Of a stretch of DNA of 64,000 nt, positions 27,301 to 36,513 are shown one piece after another. Source of the stretch: Bdellovibrionales bacterium. GTDB taxonomy: Bacteria; Bdellovibrionota; Bdellovibrionia; Bdellovibrionales; UBA1609. The DNA lies in the NCBI GenBank assembly GCA_020628165.1, contig JAHDFM010000019.1, forward strand, positions 1 through 64,000. Reading direction: 5' to 3'. The position numbers were made by a program, and so were the translations under genes. Position 1 is the stretch's first letter. Each line of letters opens with the position of its first letter. The notes beneath the pieces were generated by a model, which was not told the origin of the DNA, did not search any database, and saw only the letters and a program-made list of their open reading frames with translations.

Positions 27301-27966
27301 ATGAAAAATATCGCAATTGTCGGCTGTAACAGAGGCATTGGCCTTGCCTTAGCTAAAAAATATAAAGATGAAGGACATCAAGTCTATGGGTTTTGCCGTA
27401 AAACTTCTAATGAACTTAACGAACTCGGTCTCGCCCAAGTGGTGGAAGGCTTTGACGTTTTAAATCCACAGGAACTTGAAAAGCTTATTCAAACTAATAT
27501 TGATGTCAAATTTGACCGACTTTTGCACGTGTCTGGAATCTTAACCTCAGAAAGTCTTGATAACTTCAACTATGAACAAGTCAAAAAACAATTTGAAGTG
27601 AACACCATAGGCCCAATAGCTTCAGTGAAAAGTTTTTTGAGCACCTTGAATGAAAATAGCAAAGTTGGTCTGGTTACTAGTCGCATGGGATCTATAGAAG
27701 ATAACTCGTCTGGCGGCAGATATGGTTATAGAATGTCTAAAGCCGCTTTAAACATGGCTGGAAAAAGTATGGCAATTGACCTAGAACCACAAAAAATTGG
27801 TGTTTATTTACTACACCCGGGATATGTACAAACAGATATGACAGGTAATAATGGAAATATCAACACCACAGAATCGGCTGACGGACTTTTCAATGTTTTT
27901 GAAAGTAAAACTCTTTCAGACAGTGGTACTTTTTGGCACATGAATGGTGAGCAATTGCCTTGGTAA
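27301..27966 (+). CDS. Short-chain dehydrogenase/reductase (C-factor-like)
   Basis: A 221-residue Rossmann-fold SDR. The cofactor motif is GCNRGIG at residues 8-14, the NAG-type motif is LLHVSGI, and the catalytic residues are S127 or S131, Y143 and K147 (YGYRMSKAALNM). The short length and the late LHPGYVQTDM...NGNINTTESADGL pattern resemble the CsgA/C-factor group of SDRs. The substrate is unknown. AGAGGTG lies upstream of the ATG. A membrane-protein gene follows after 15 bases. Confidence 0.87.
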   Translation: MKNIAIVGCNRGIGLALAKKYKDEGHQVYGFCRKTSNELNELGLAQVVEGFDVLNPQELEKLIQTNIDVKFDRLLHVSGILTSESLDNFNYEQVKKQFEVNTIGPIASVKSFLSTLNENSKVGLVTSRMGSIEDNSSGGRYGYRMSKAALNMAGKSMAIDLEPQKIGVYLLHPGYVQTDMTGNNGNINTTESADGLFNVFESKTLSDSGTFWHMNGEQLPW

Positions 27967-27981
27967 GCATTAGGTTAATTT

Positions 27982-28485
27982 ATGCTCTCATATAATTTTT
28001 TAAACAAAAGAATGTCTCGTTTACTGCTGCACACTTTATTTTATGTGATGAGCTTTATGTCGGCATCCACTCTTGGGTTATGGTTTGGTGTTCGCAGCAT
28101 GGGAGATAATCCAGGAGCCTTGTTTGGGGTATTTGCAGTCTTTATCTATACCTACCTACTGCTACTTGGAATTGAGTTCATCTTTAATAATGGCCTGCCC
28201 TATTTGTGGAAATTTAAAACCGTCACAGTTAAGTCTTTTTTTAACTATGTCATGAATGGTTTGCTACGAATCGTTAGCTTTTTTATTGCCATGACCCTCA
28301 GTCAGTTTATCTATTCCCTTTTTTATAACGAATATCTCTTATTCATCAACAATGGGTGGCTACAGATTTTACTAGTTTCGGTCAGTTTTTTAACTACTGA
28401 ATTTTTGATCAATCATTTTGTTATGCATACAAATCTGTTTCAGCCGAGCCAACTCAATCATACAAACAACTTTAAAACCTCTTGA
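27982..28485 (+). CDS. Small integral membrane protein of unknown function
   Basis: A 167-residue protein with four strongly hydrophobic segments (about residues 17-35, 42-62, 80-105 and 118-145) and no recognisable motif, so probably an inner-membrane protein with four helices. It follows the SDR gene by 15 bases and may share its transcript. Its last 28 bases overlap the 3' end of the convergent P-loop gene, so both C-termini are encoded in the overlap. Confidence 0.7.
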   Translation: MLSYNFLNKRMSRLLLHTLFYVMSFMSASTLGLWFGVRSMGDNPGALFGVFAVFIYTYLLLLGIEFIFNNGLPYLWKFKTVTVKSFFNYVMNGLLRIVSFFIAMTLSQFIYSLFYNEYLLFINNGWLQILLVSVSFLTTEFLINHFVMHTNLFQPSQLNHTNNFKTS

Positions 28486-28961
28486 ACACTATCTTGAGTT
28501 TCATGTAATGAGGTGTCGATAATCTGTAAATTGCGCTCAGTGGCTTGCACCCTTAGTAATTGAGCCCAATTCATCATATGCTCGTCAGCTAATTCAGACT
28601 GTCCTCTTTCCGTTAGGCGCTTTTTTCTGACCTCATTATTACAGTCAATCAAAACAAGAGTTATAAATTGTTTGCTGTTCACTTTGTTTATTTTTTCAGT
28701 CAAGTACTTAAGGTTCATCTGTCCTTCTAGCAGAATATTTTGATGTCTTTCAAACTCTTGGTCTATTTTATTGAGCCAATAATCTGTAGTTTGTTCTTGC
28801 CAGGCTTGACCGCTACCATACTTTGCTATCATTTCTTCATTAGATGGCACACCCACAGAGTCAAAAAAATAACATTGTACAGATTTTTTTAGTTTACCAA
28901 CTTCTTTGCAAATAGTTGTTTTTCCAGACCCTGAAGCTCCTGCTAATATTAATACGGACAT
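28458..28961 (-). CDS. P-loop NTPase, small-molecule or nucleotide kinase-like
   Basis: A 167-residue cytoplasmic P-loop protein with Walker A GASGSGKTT at residues 8-16, a plausible Walker B region (ITLVLIDCNN) and a lid-like basic stretch VRKKRLTERGQSELADEH as seen in nucleotide and gluconate-type kinases. The substrate is unknown. The 3' end overlaps the convergent membrane-protein gene by 28 bases. A damaged exported-protein gene lies just upstream on the same strand. Confidence 0.8.
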   Translation of the reverse strand: MSVLILAGASGSGKTTICKEVGKLKKSVQCYFFDSVGVPSNEEMIAKYGSGQAWQEQTTDYWLNKIDQEFERHQNILLEGQMNLKYLTEKINKVNSKQFITLVLIDCNNEVRKKRLTERGQSELADEHMMNWAQLLRVQATERNLQIIDTSLHETQDSVQEVLKLFV

Positions 28962-28982
28962 TGTTTACTCACTTTTTATAAT

Positions 28983-29486
28983 TTATTTAAAATGGTTCAC
29001 TTCTGGCTCTGAATTCGCCTCTTCAACTATTTCTGGTATAAACTCAAAAGCACTAACACCGTAAGAGTTGAACTCCATACCAAGACTTGTGATTTGACCA
29101 GAGCCATTCATCATTAGTGAGACAACAATCTCTACACCGTTGTTTACAATTTGAATAGACCCTTTTTTTATATGAGTCTCTTTTTCAAAAATTGACAATA
29201 GTATTGGCTCCTCAATTATCAGAGTCCCAATTTCAGGGTAAGAAGCCCCTTGAAATCCACCTTGTCGAAAAAGAAGGAGATCTTCTGACCACTCTATAAT
29301 ATCAAAAGCCCCTTGTTCTTGGTGGTTCAAATCAAGCTGTCTGACCTCACCGTTAAACAGTTTCACTTTAATGCCTGTCCCCTGAAATTGTGCCTCGGAA
29401 GACAAGCCCCCTTCATTGAGGTCTTAGGCAAAGGTGATTGAGCTTAGGCAAATTAAAAAAACGACAATCATTTTAAGTGTTTTCAT
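28983..29486 (-). pseudogene. Exported-protein gene interrupted by an in-frame stop after the signal peptide
   Basis: From ATG 29486 the minus strand encodes a perfect signal peptide (MKTLKMIVVFLICLSSITFA), then TAA at 29426-29424, then continues in the same frame as DLNEGGLSSEAQFQGTG and on for 140 codons to a stop at 28983. Signal and body are in one frame, so one base change (for example C to T in CAA) would explain the break. The body might be translated alone from TTG 29405, which has AAGGGGG just before it, but would then be cytoplasmic. The body (KVKLFNGEVRQLDL, GTLIIEEPILL) looks beta-rich and belongs to no family I know. A sequencing error is the other explanation. Confidence 0.65.
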
Positions 29487-29576
29487 GCTTTAAAAAATAT
29501 GCAAATAAGAGACCAACCGTTGCTAAAACCTGTCCATTGCATTTAAAATCATACGAACACAAAAAAAGAGGCGACA

Positions 29577-31976
29577 ATGGCTTACAAACACCTAGAAATC
29601 GAAGATAAATGGCAAAAAGCATGGGACGAAAGCAGGTGCTATGTGGCAGAAGATCAATCTGACAAACCCAAATACTATGCCCTCAGTATGTTCCCATACC
29701 CCTCTGGAGCTGGGCTACACATGGGACACATTGCCTCTTACACCCCCACCGACATTGTCGCTCGCTATAAAAGATCCAAGGGTTTTAATGTCCTTCACCC
29801 AATGGGTTACGATGCCTTCGGCTTACCGGCAGAACAGTACGCCATCAAAACGGGAGTGCACCCGGATGAAACCACTCAAAAGACCATTGCCGGGTTTAGA
29901 AAACTTCTCCAAGATTTTGGTTTTAGTTACGACTGGTCTCGTGAAGTGTCGACCTGTGATCCTAACTTTTACAAGTGGACGCAAAAAATATTTTTAAAGT
30001 TGTTTGAGAAGGGCTTAGCCTATCAAAAAGATGCACCCGTCAACTGGTGTCCTGCTTTAAAAACAGTTCTCGCCAACGATGAAATCATTGACGGCAAAAG
30101 CGAACGCGGTGGCCACCCCGTCGTGCGCAAGCCAATGAAACAATGGATGTTAAAAATCACAGACTATGCCGACCGCCTTCTTGAAGATCTCGAAAGCATT
30201 GATTGGCCCAACAAAACAAAAGAGGGGCAAAAAAACTGGATCGGCAAAAGTGTTGGCGCAAAGATTCAATTTAAAATTGATGGCTACGATGAATCGTTCA
30301 CAGTTTTTACCACTCGCCCCGACACTTTGTTTGGTGCGACCTTTATGGTTCTTGCACCGGAACATCCACTCGTTGCTAAGATTACAACTGATGTGCAAAA
30401 AGAAAAAGTGAATCAATACATCAGTGATGCCAGTAAAAAAAGTGAACTCGACCGAAAATCAAATCTGGATAAAACAGGTGTGTTCACTGGCGCATACACT
30501 CTTCACCCATTCACTGATGAGAAAATTCCTATATGGATTTCTGATTACGTGCTCATGGATTATGGCACGGGAGCGATCATGTCAGTCCCTGCCCACGACA
30601 CACGCGACTTTGATTTTGCCAAGCACTTTGAGATTCCAATTAAGCAAGTTCTTAATTCTAGTGGTGAGCCCCTTCCTTTTGAAGGCGACGGCACTTTAAT
30701 AAATTCTGACTTTTTAAATGGCCTCGATAAACAAACGGCCATTCAAACCATGATTAAAAAGCTTGAGGAGCTTAAAATTGGTGAAGCTCAAACTCAGTAC
30801 AAATTGAGGGACTGGCTTTTCAGTCGTCAAAGATATTGGGGTGAACCTTTCCCGATCATTCATAGTGAGGACGGCACGAACATTCCAGTGAGTGACGATG
30901 AACTTCCGGTCACTTTGCCAGAGGTGGCTGATTACGAACCTTCTGATGCCGGTGAACCACCGCTCGCTCGTGTTGATGATTTTGTGAACTATGACGGCCC
31001 CTCTGGGAAGGGCAAAAGAAACACCGACACCATGCCTGGAAGTGCTGGTTCCTCGTGGTATTTTTTGCGTTACATCGATCCGCACAACTCAAGCCAAGCT
31101 TTCAGTGATGAAGCCCAGAAGTACTGGATGCCAGTGGATCTCTACATAGGTGGTCCAGAACACACTGTGGGTCACCTTCTTTATGCGCGTTTTTGGCAGA
31201 AAGTTTTATTTGATGCTGGACTTGTTGATCACAAAGAGCCGTTTGATAAACTTGCCCACCAAGGCACTATCATGGGGCCTGATGGACGAAGAATGTCTAA
31301 GCGTTGGGGCAATGTGATCAACCCAGGAGACCTCAAACAAACTCACGGCGTTGATGCCACTCGTGTCTATGCCATGTTCATGGGACCTTTTGAAAAAGAC
31401 AAACCTTGGGACACTAACGGCATTGATGGAGCTCGTAGGTTTTTAGAACGAGTTTGGAGATTAGTCGCTGATGACAACGGTGACTGTGTGGCCGAAGACG
31501 TTTCGGTCTCTGACAACTTAAACAAAATGCTGCACAAAGCGATTAAAAAAGTGGGAGAAGACATCGAGAAGCTCAGCTTCAACACGGCCATTAGCACCAT
31601 GATGATTTTAGTGAATGAAGTCTACAAAGAAGGCGTTAAACCAAAAGCACTTTTAACAACGCTGTCACAATTATTGATGCCTTTTGCACCACACATCAGT
31701 GAAGAGATCTGGCAGAAACTCGGGCAAGACGGACTTGTGGCTCAATCGACCTGGCCGACCTACAACCCTGATTTGATTGTTGATGATGTCGTGACAATTG
31801 GTGTACAAGTCAGTGGGAAAATGCGAGGCAAGATTGAGATCAGCGTAGATTGTGATGAGTCTGAAGCCGTTGCCAAGGCCAAAGAGATTCATGCTGTGCA
31901 AAATGCCCTCGACGGAAAAAATATTTTTAAAGTGATTTACAAGGCTGGGAAGATACTAAATATCATTGCTAAATAG
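29577..31976 (+). CDS. leuS: Leucyl-tRNA synthetase
   Basis: Class Ia synthetase that charges tRNA-Leu. The 799-residue product has the HIGH motif (PSGAGLHMGHIASYTPTDI, near residue 40), an inserted CP1 editing domain with the conserved TTRPDTLFGATFMVLAPEHP near residue 240, the tail motif NTDTMPGSAGSSWYFLRYID, and the KMSKS-type loop as RRMSKRWGNVINPGD. The KMSKR form in place of KMSKS is a known variant in some lineages. It is shorter than the E. coli enzyme (860). AGAGGCG precedes the ATG. speA starts 7 bases after its stop. Confidence 0.97.
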   Translation: MAYKHLEIEDKWQKAWDESRCYVAEDQSDKPKYYALSMFPYPSGAGLHMGHIASYTPTDIVARYKRSKGFNVLHPMGYDAFGLPAEQYAIKTGVHPDETTQKTIAGFRKLLQDFGFSYDWSREVSTCDPNFYKWTQKIFLKLFEKGLAYQKDAPVNWCPALKTVLANDEIIDGKSERGGHPVVRKPMKQWMLKITDYADRLLEDLESIDWPNKTKEGQKNWIGKSVGAKIQFKIDGYDESFTVFTTRPDTLFGATFMVLAPEHPLVAKITTDVQKEKVNQYISDASKKSELDRKSNLDKTGVFTGAYTLHPFTDEKIPIWISDYVLMDYGTGAIMSVPAHDTRDFDFAKHFEIPIKQVLNSSGEPLPFEGDGTLINSDFLNGLDKQTAIQTMIKKLEELKIGEAQTQYKLRDWLFSRQRYWGEPFPIIHSEDGTNIPVSDDELPVTLPEVADYEPSDAGEPPLARVDDFVNYDGPSGKGKRNTDTMPGSAGSSWYFLRYIDPHNSSQAFSDEAQKYWMPVDLYIGGPEHTVGHLLYARFWQKVLFDAGLVDHKEPFDKLAHQGTIMGPDGRRMSKRWGNVINPGDLKQTHGVDATRVYAMFMGPFEKDKPWDTNGIDGARRFLERVWRLVADDNGDCVAEDVSVSDNLNKMLHKAIKKVGEDIEKLSFNTAISTMMILVNEVYKEGVKPKALLTTLSQLLMPFAPHISEEIWQKLGQDGLVAQSTWPTYNPDLIVDDVVTIGVQVSGKMRGKIEISVDCDESEAVAKAKEIHAVQNALDGKNIFKVIYKAGKILNIIAK

Positions 31977-31983
31977 GTGAGTT

Positions 31984-33864
31984 ATGAGTTGGGATTATAA
32001 AAAAAGTGTTGAGCTGTACGGAATCAATGAATGGGGTCGTGGTTACTTTGGCGTTAATAAAAAAGGCAATGTCATTATTAACCCAGAAGATGGAAAAGAA
32101 CTCGACCTCTATGAACTCACTAACGATTTGATCGAACGTGGGGTTCGCCCACCAATACTCATTCGCTTTCCCGACATCGTTAAAAAAAGAATTGAGCTAC
32201 TTTCACAGTGCTTTGCTAATTCCATTAAAGAAAGTAACTATCAAGGCACTTACTCAGGTGTTTACCCCATCAAAGTGAATCAGCAAAAGCATCTCGTTGA
32301 TGAGATTGTCAGTTATGGGTCTGTGCACCGACTAGGACTTGAGTGCGGCAGTAAGCCTGAACTTTTAATTGCTTTGTCGGTTATGAAAACGCCCAATGCT
32401 TTAATTATTTGTAACGGCTTTAAAGATAGTGAGTACATTGAGACAGCTTTGCTTTCACAAAAGCTTGGGCGACAAACATTTATCGTCGTTGACCGCATGA
32501 AAGAGCTCGAATTAATTATCAATGCCAGTAAAAAGCTAAACATCCAACCCAAAATTGGTTTCCGTACAAAGCTTGATAGCAAAGGGGGCGGTAAGTGGGT
32601 GGAGTCTAGTGGCGCCAGATCAAAATTTGGTTTAACTCCTACGGAAATGGTTTTAGGAGTCAACAAACTCAAAGAAGAAGGTATGCTTGATAGTTTGCAG
32701 CTTTTGCACTTTCACATTGGTTCACAAATCCCGTCCATTCAATACATTAAAGCCTCTATGAAAGAAGGTGCTCAAGTTTTCAGTGAGATGTACCGCATGG
32801 GTGCACCGCTTAAGTACATCGATGTTGGCGGAGGTCTTGGAGTTGACTACGACGGCTCTGGAAGCAGCGACAGTTCTATGAATTACGAACCACAAGATTA
32901 CGCTAATGATGTTGTAAATATCATTCAAAATATTTGTGCAGAAAAAGAAATCCCACACCCACATATTATCACCGAGTCTGGCCGATCATTGGTGGCTCAC
33001 ACATCTATTTTAGTTTTTGATGTGCTTGGTAAAAATCAAGTGGCCAAAAGCAAAGTGCATTTTGACGTCGATCACCATGACTCACGCATCGTGCAAGAGA
33101 TGTACGAAATGTATTCAACAGTGAACTCTAGCAATGCCAATGAATTCTATAATGACCTCATTGAGAAAAAACGCGACAGTTTGCAAATGTTCACTTACGG
33201 AGTGCTGTCGTTAGAACAGCGTGCAAAAGTGGAAGATCTTTACTGGTCAACACTCACTAAAATTTATCCATTAATGAAAGAGATCGATGAAGAGATTTTC
33301 TGGGAGATCGAAAAAAACTTATCTGACACTTACTTCTGTAACTTCAGTGTGTTTCAATCTCTCCCCGATTCGTGGGCCATTGGGCAGCACTTTCCAGTGA
33401 TGCCCATTCATAAGCTCAACGAAAAACCCACCAAACAGGCCACGATTGCAGACCTCACTTGTGACTCCGATGGAAAAATCGATAATTTTTACGACAATGA
33501 AACCTCTTCCACTCAAAGCTATTTAGAAGTTCACCCTGTGAACCCAGACGAGCCTTATTACTTAGCTGCCTTTCTCACAGGTGCTTACCAAGAGATCTTA
33601 GGCGACTTACACAATTTGTTCGGTGACACAGATGCCGTGCATATCTCGATTCATAAAAACGGCTACAACGTCGATCACGTTGTCGTCGGAGATTCCGTGT
33701 CAGAGGTGCTCAGCTACTTAGAGTACAATAAGTCTCAACTGATCGAAAACATACGCTTAGCCAGCGAAAACAGCATCGCCGCCGGAGTCCTAACTCGCCA
33801 GGAGAGTAAGCTCCTAATGAAGCACTACGAAGAAGGTCTCTCCGGCTACACCTACCTAGAATAA
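31984..33864 (+). CDS. speA: Biosynthetic arginine decarboxylase
   Basis: PLP enzyme of alanine-racemase-like fold that turns arginine into agmatine, the first step of the ADC route to putrescine. At 626 residues it has the usual SpeA length. Markers are the PLP lysine K97 in YPIKVNQQKHLVDEI, GLECGSKPEL, the glycine-rich phosphate site IDVGGGLGVDYDGS, and SGRSLVAHTS. An AGGTGA site precedes the ATG at 31984 and it is tightly spaced after leuS, so the two probably share a transcript. An agmatinase for the next step is encoded at 41145. The stop is followed by a palindromic element. Confidence 0.96.
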   Translation: MSWDYKKSVELYGINEWGRGYFGVNKKGNVIINPEDGKELDLYELTNDLIERGVRPPILIRFPDIVKKRIELLSQCFANSIKESNYQGTYSGVYPIKVNQQKHLVDEIVSYGSVHRLGLECGSKPELLIALSVMKTPNALIICNGFKDSEYIETALLSQKLGRQTFIVVDRMKELELIINASKKLNIQPKIGFRTKLDSKGGGKWVESSGARSKFGLTPTEMVLGVNKLKEEGMLDSLQLLHFHIGSQIPSIQYIKASMKEGAQVFSEMYRMGAPLKYIDVGGGLGVDYDGSGSSDSSMNYEPQDYANDVVNIIQNICAEKEIPHPHIITESGRSLVAHTSILVFDVLGKNQVAKSKVHFDVDHHDSRIVQEMYEMYSTVNSSNANEFYNDLIEKKRDSLQMFTYGVLSLEQRAKVEDLYWSTLTKIYPLMKEIDEEIFWEIEKNLSDTYFCNFSVFQSLPDSWAIGQHFPVMPIHKLNEKPTKQATIADLTCDSDGKIDNFYDNETSSTQSYLEVHPVNPDEPYYLAAFLTGAYQEILGDLHNLFGDTDAVHISIHKNGYNVDHVVVGDSVSEVLSYLEYNKSQLIENIRLASENSIAAGVLTRQESKLLMKHYEEGLSGYTYLE

Positions 33865-33898
33865 AAAACTTACCCCCCACCACTAAAGACAACCCACA

Positions 33899-34014
33899 AA
33901 GGTGGTCCGTACTTTTTTGCGAAACGCTGTGTTAATTCGTCTCATCTATTCATCACCAGTAATCCTGAGCCGCTCAAATAACGCGTAGTTTCGCAAAAAG
34001 GTACGGACCACCTT
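33899..34014. repeat. 116-bp palindromic intergenic element (REP/MITE-like)
   Basis: Two 27-base arms face each other: 33899-33925 and 33988-34014. They match at 26 of 27 positions as inverted repeats; the core GGTGGTCCGTAC pairs with GTACGGACCACC. A 62-base spacer separates them. On RNA this makes one long hairpin just after speA and ending 2 bases before the ATG at 34016. It encodes no protein. The layout, with AAGGT...ACCTT ends in each arm, resembles REP-type elements mobilised in trans by RAYT transposases, but no such transposase is in the window. It may also act as a terminator for leuS-speA. Confidence 0.75.
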
Positions 34015-34045
34015 AATGCGGGGGGTTGGTTTTGTTGGAGAGGGT

Positions 34046-35332
34046 GTGGTATTTTTATTTACTATGGCTTTAACAATGATCGGCATCGCGCTTTTGTTTT
34101 TTCTTGGACACGGACTTAATTGGTTTTTTGAAAAAACAAAAATTCCTGACTTACTTATTCTTACTATTATTGGCTACCTGCTTGGACCTGTTTTTGGAGT
34201 GATCAGTGCGGAAGACTTCGGTAAGGCCGGCCCTGTTATTTCCACCATGGCTCTGATTGTAATTCTTTATGAAGGTGGTCTTCACCTAAGTGCCAAAGAC
34301 CTGATGTCGTCAAGCTTACCCTCGGCTGCTCTTTCTATAATGAGCTTTGTTTTTATTGCAGTTTGTGGAAGCTTGCTTTCCTACCTAGTGCTTTTTAATC
34401 CGCTTCCCATCTCTATACTATTTGGAGTTGCCATAGGTAGCACATCTTCAGCAATTGTTATTCCCATGGTTAAAAAACTTTCCATTCAAAATAAAAATAA
34501 AACCATTCTATCACTGGAATCAGCGTTCACAGATGTCCTAACCATTGTTGTTTTTCTCGTTTTAGTTGAATCTTTTGCACGTGGACACTTTGACCTGCAA
34601 GAACTGTTAGTGGGTATTGGTCCAAAAACTGGGCTCTCTGCAAGCATAGGTATTTTTGCGGGCCTTCTTTGGGCTTTTTTTAAAAAAAGGTTTTCACCCA
34701 TCTTAACCATGGCCTTTGCTGGTGAAGCATGGGCACTATTACTCTTTGGCCTGATGGAGCTATTCACTCTCAACGGAGCCATTGCAGTGCTTACTCTTGG
34801 CTTTACATTAGCTAACTTAAACCTTGTGCCTAATTGGCTATCAAACAACTTTAGCTCAGTGCCCGTCTCTTACAAGGACATGTCTATCTTAAGTGAACTC
34901 ACATTTTTACTGCGCACTTTCTTTTTCATTTACCTTGGCCTTCTCGTTCAATTTAGCAATATCAATGTAATTCTGTTTGCTTTACTTATTACTATCGTCA
35001 TTTTACTGACTCGCTATATTGCGATCAAAATTTTATACAAGCCTAAGAACTATAATTTACTCGATGTACTTGTTGCTACGGCTATGGGGCCGCGAGGCCT
35101 AGCTTGTGCAGTGCTTGCGACCATCCCTCTCCAAAAAGGCATTCAAGGTGGACAATGGTTGCAAGATACATTGTTTGCTCTTATTCCAATTACAATTGCA
35201 TTTACGGCTATTGCTGTCTCTCTCAGTGAATCTAAAAAAGGACGACAAAAGCTGTCTTTCTTATACAAAAGTCACCTTGAAGAACTCACTGCCAATGATC
35301 AAGCGAACATAGAAGTAAAAAAAGACAACTGA
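34046..35332 (+). CDS. Cation/proton antiporter (CPA family)
   Basis: Integral membrane antiporter of the sodium/proton exchanger type, with 11-13 hydrophobic helices. Typical phrases are IPDLLILTIIGYLLGPVFG, ALIVILYEGGLHLS and SAFTDVLTIVVFLVLVE, where the acidic residues correspond to the ion-binding region. The frame is open from ATG 34016, which abuts the palindromic element; I prefer GTG 34046 because GGAGAGG is placed correctly before it, giving 428 residues; ATG 34064 is another option. The ion (Na+ or K+) cannot be told. There is no TrkA-type regulatory domain at the C-terminus. Confidence 0.85.
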   Translation: MVFLFTMALTMIGIALLFFLGHGLNWFFEKTKIPDLLILTIIGYLLGPVFGVISAEDFGKAGPVISTMALIVILYEGGLHLSAKDLMSSSLPSAALSIMSFVFIAVCGSLLSYLVLFNPLPISILFGVAIGSTSSAIVIPMVKKLSIQNKNKTILSLESAFTDVLTIVVFLVLVESFARGHFDLQELLVGIGPKTGLSASIGIFAGLLWAFFKKRFSPILTMAFAGEAWALLLFGLMELFTLNGAIAVLTLGFTLANLNLVPNWLSNNFSSVPVSYKDMSILSELTFLLRTFFFIYLGLLVQFSNINVILFALLITIVILLTRYIAIKILYKPKNYNLLDVLVATAMGPRGLACAVLATIPLQKGIQGGQWLQDTLFALIPITIAFTAIAVSLSESKKGRQKLSFLYKSHLEELTANDQANIEVKKDN

Positions 35333-35392
35333 ATTGAGTGAATATCTGTTTTCATATGACAGACCGTAAACACCAAACTACAATTTCTGATC

Positions 35393-35754
35393 ATGTTTAA
35401 AGAATTTGTAACAGCACTTTACTTTGTCGAAAATGTTCAACAAACCAAGAACTGGTATACAAAACTTTTAGGAATTTCACCCATTGAAGACTCTGAAAGC
35501 TTTGCATCTTTTAAAGTTGGTTCGTCTTTTCTAAATTTCCATTTAGCAGATAAGATGTCACCCGTCTCTACCGGAGGATGCGTTGCTTATTGGGCGTCTC
35601 TGACTTACAAGACATCATAAATAAAGCAACTTCTTTAGGAGCAAAGATTTACCGTGGCCCATTATTTATAAATGAAACTGGTCGTACAGTTTGTCAACTG
35701 CTCGACCCTTTCGGTAATGTCTTTGGTATAGAGGTAAATAATCAAGTTTTATAA
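35393..35754 (+). pseudogene. VOC/glyoxalase-family protein with a -1 frameshift
   Basis: The frame from ATG 35393 encodes a VOC (glyoxalase/bleomycin resistance) N-half: VTALYFVENVQQTKNWYTKL, then SFLNFHLADK, ending GGCVAYWASLTYKTS and a stop at 35620. From about 35595 another frame carries on seamlessly as VSDLQDIINKATSLGAK, IYRGPLF, TVCQLLDPFGNVFGIEV and stops at 35754. Restoring one G in the TATTGGGCGTC run would give AYWGVSDL, the expected VOC junction, and a 120-residue protein. So one base has been lost, in the genome or in the sequence. Metal-type residues H (FHLAD) and E (GIEV) are present in the two halves. Confidence 0.8.
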
Positions 35755-35776
35755 AAAACGCTTAAGCAGAAACAAA

Positions 35777-36340
35777 TTATCTAGATGAATCTTCACCCAA
35801 ATAACTTTCAGTAGATACACCCACCAATGGAACCTCAACAGAGCAGTCATTACCACTGCTATCTGTGTAACTAATTGTCATACTGTCGTTGTAACTTTTC
35901 ACTGCCCGTGGCCTGAACTCTAAGTTGAGAGAGCAATCTCTTGAAAGTGAATTCATCGAGCAAAGATCATAGTTGTGATAGGTCGCCTCACCTGGAAACT
36001 CACCTGAATTATAATAACCAAAAGGTCTCGAGAAGGAACTCACATTTGTAATAGTGTGACCAGAAGATTTAATTCTCAATCTTCTAAAAGCTCGACTTGT
36101 CACTTTTGGAGACCCAAAATCTATCTTTGTTCTGTTTAATTTGGCGTCACATGCTACAGAGTTTGATTCGTCATTAACACTCTCATCGACAACGGAATTA
36201 ACTGGCTCTTTTAAGTCAGCCATAGTTTCTTGGGCCTGCTCTGAAACTTGATCCTTAGCTTGCTCAATATCTTCTTTTTTATCTGAACTAGAACAGGATA
36301 CAAAAATAAGTAAAGATAACACAACTAAGATTGATTTCAT
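35777..36340 (-). CDS. Lipoprotein with a beta-sandwich-like C-terminal region
   Basis: A 187-residue lipoprotein with signal MKSILVVLSLLIFVSC and lipobox cysteine at 16, and a CAAGGAG site before the ATG. A charged, low-complexity tether (SSSDKKEDIEQAKDQVSEQA) of about 45 residues leads to a globular part with four cysteines. LNRTKIDFGSPKVTSRAFRR and CSVEVPLVGVS resemble the strands of immunoglobulin-like ASPM/SPD-2/Hydin-type repeats, as often seen in bacterial surface lipoproteins. Function unknown. Confidence 0.75.
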   Translation of the reverse strand: MKSILVVLSLLIFVSCSSSDKKEDIEQAKDQVSEQAQETMADLKEPVNSVVDESVNDESNSVACDAKLNRTKIDFGSPKVTSRAFRRLRIKSSGHTITNVSSFSRPFGYYNSGEFPGEATYHNYDLCSMNSLSRDCSLNLEFRPRAVKSYNDSMTISYTDSSGNDCSVEVPLVGVSTESYLGEDSSR

Positions 36341-36513
36341 TTCATAACTCCTTGTAAGTAACTAATAATTTACATAGAAAATAAAAATCCGTACATCTGT
36401 TGAAAAAAGAACTCGTCAAAAACTCGACCTAAGTCCTTCTTAAAAAACAATATCTTCAGTAAAATTATTTAGATCAGTCAACAAAATAAAGGTGATCAAC
36501 CTAATTACAGCAA

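Noticed and set aside
29424-29426. Stop codon readthrough or selenocysteine in the exported-protein gene
   Set aside because: The codon is TAA, which is not used for selenocysteine or pyrrolysine, and no recoding signal is visible.
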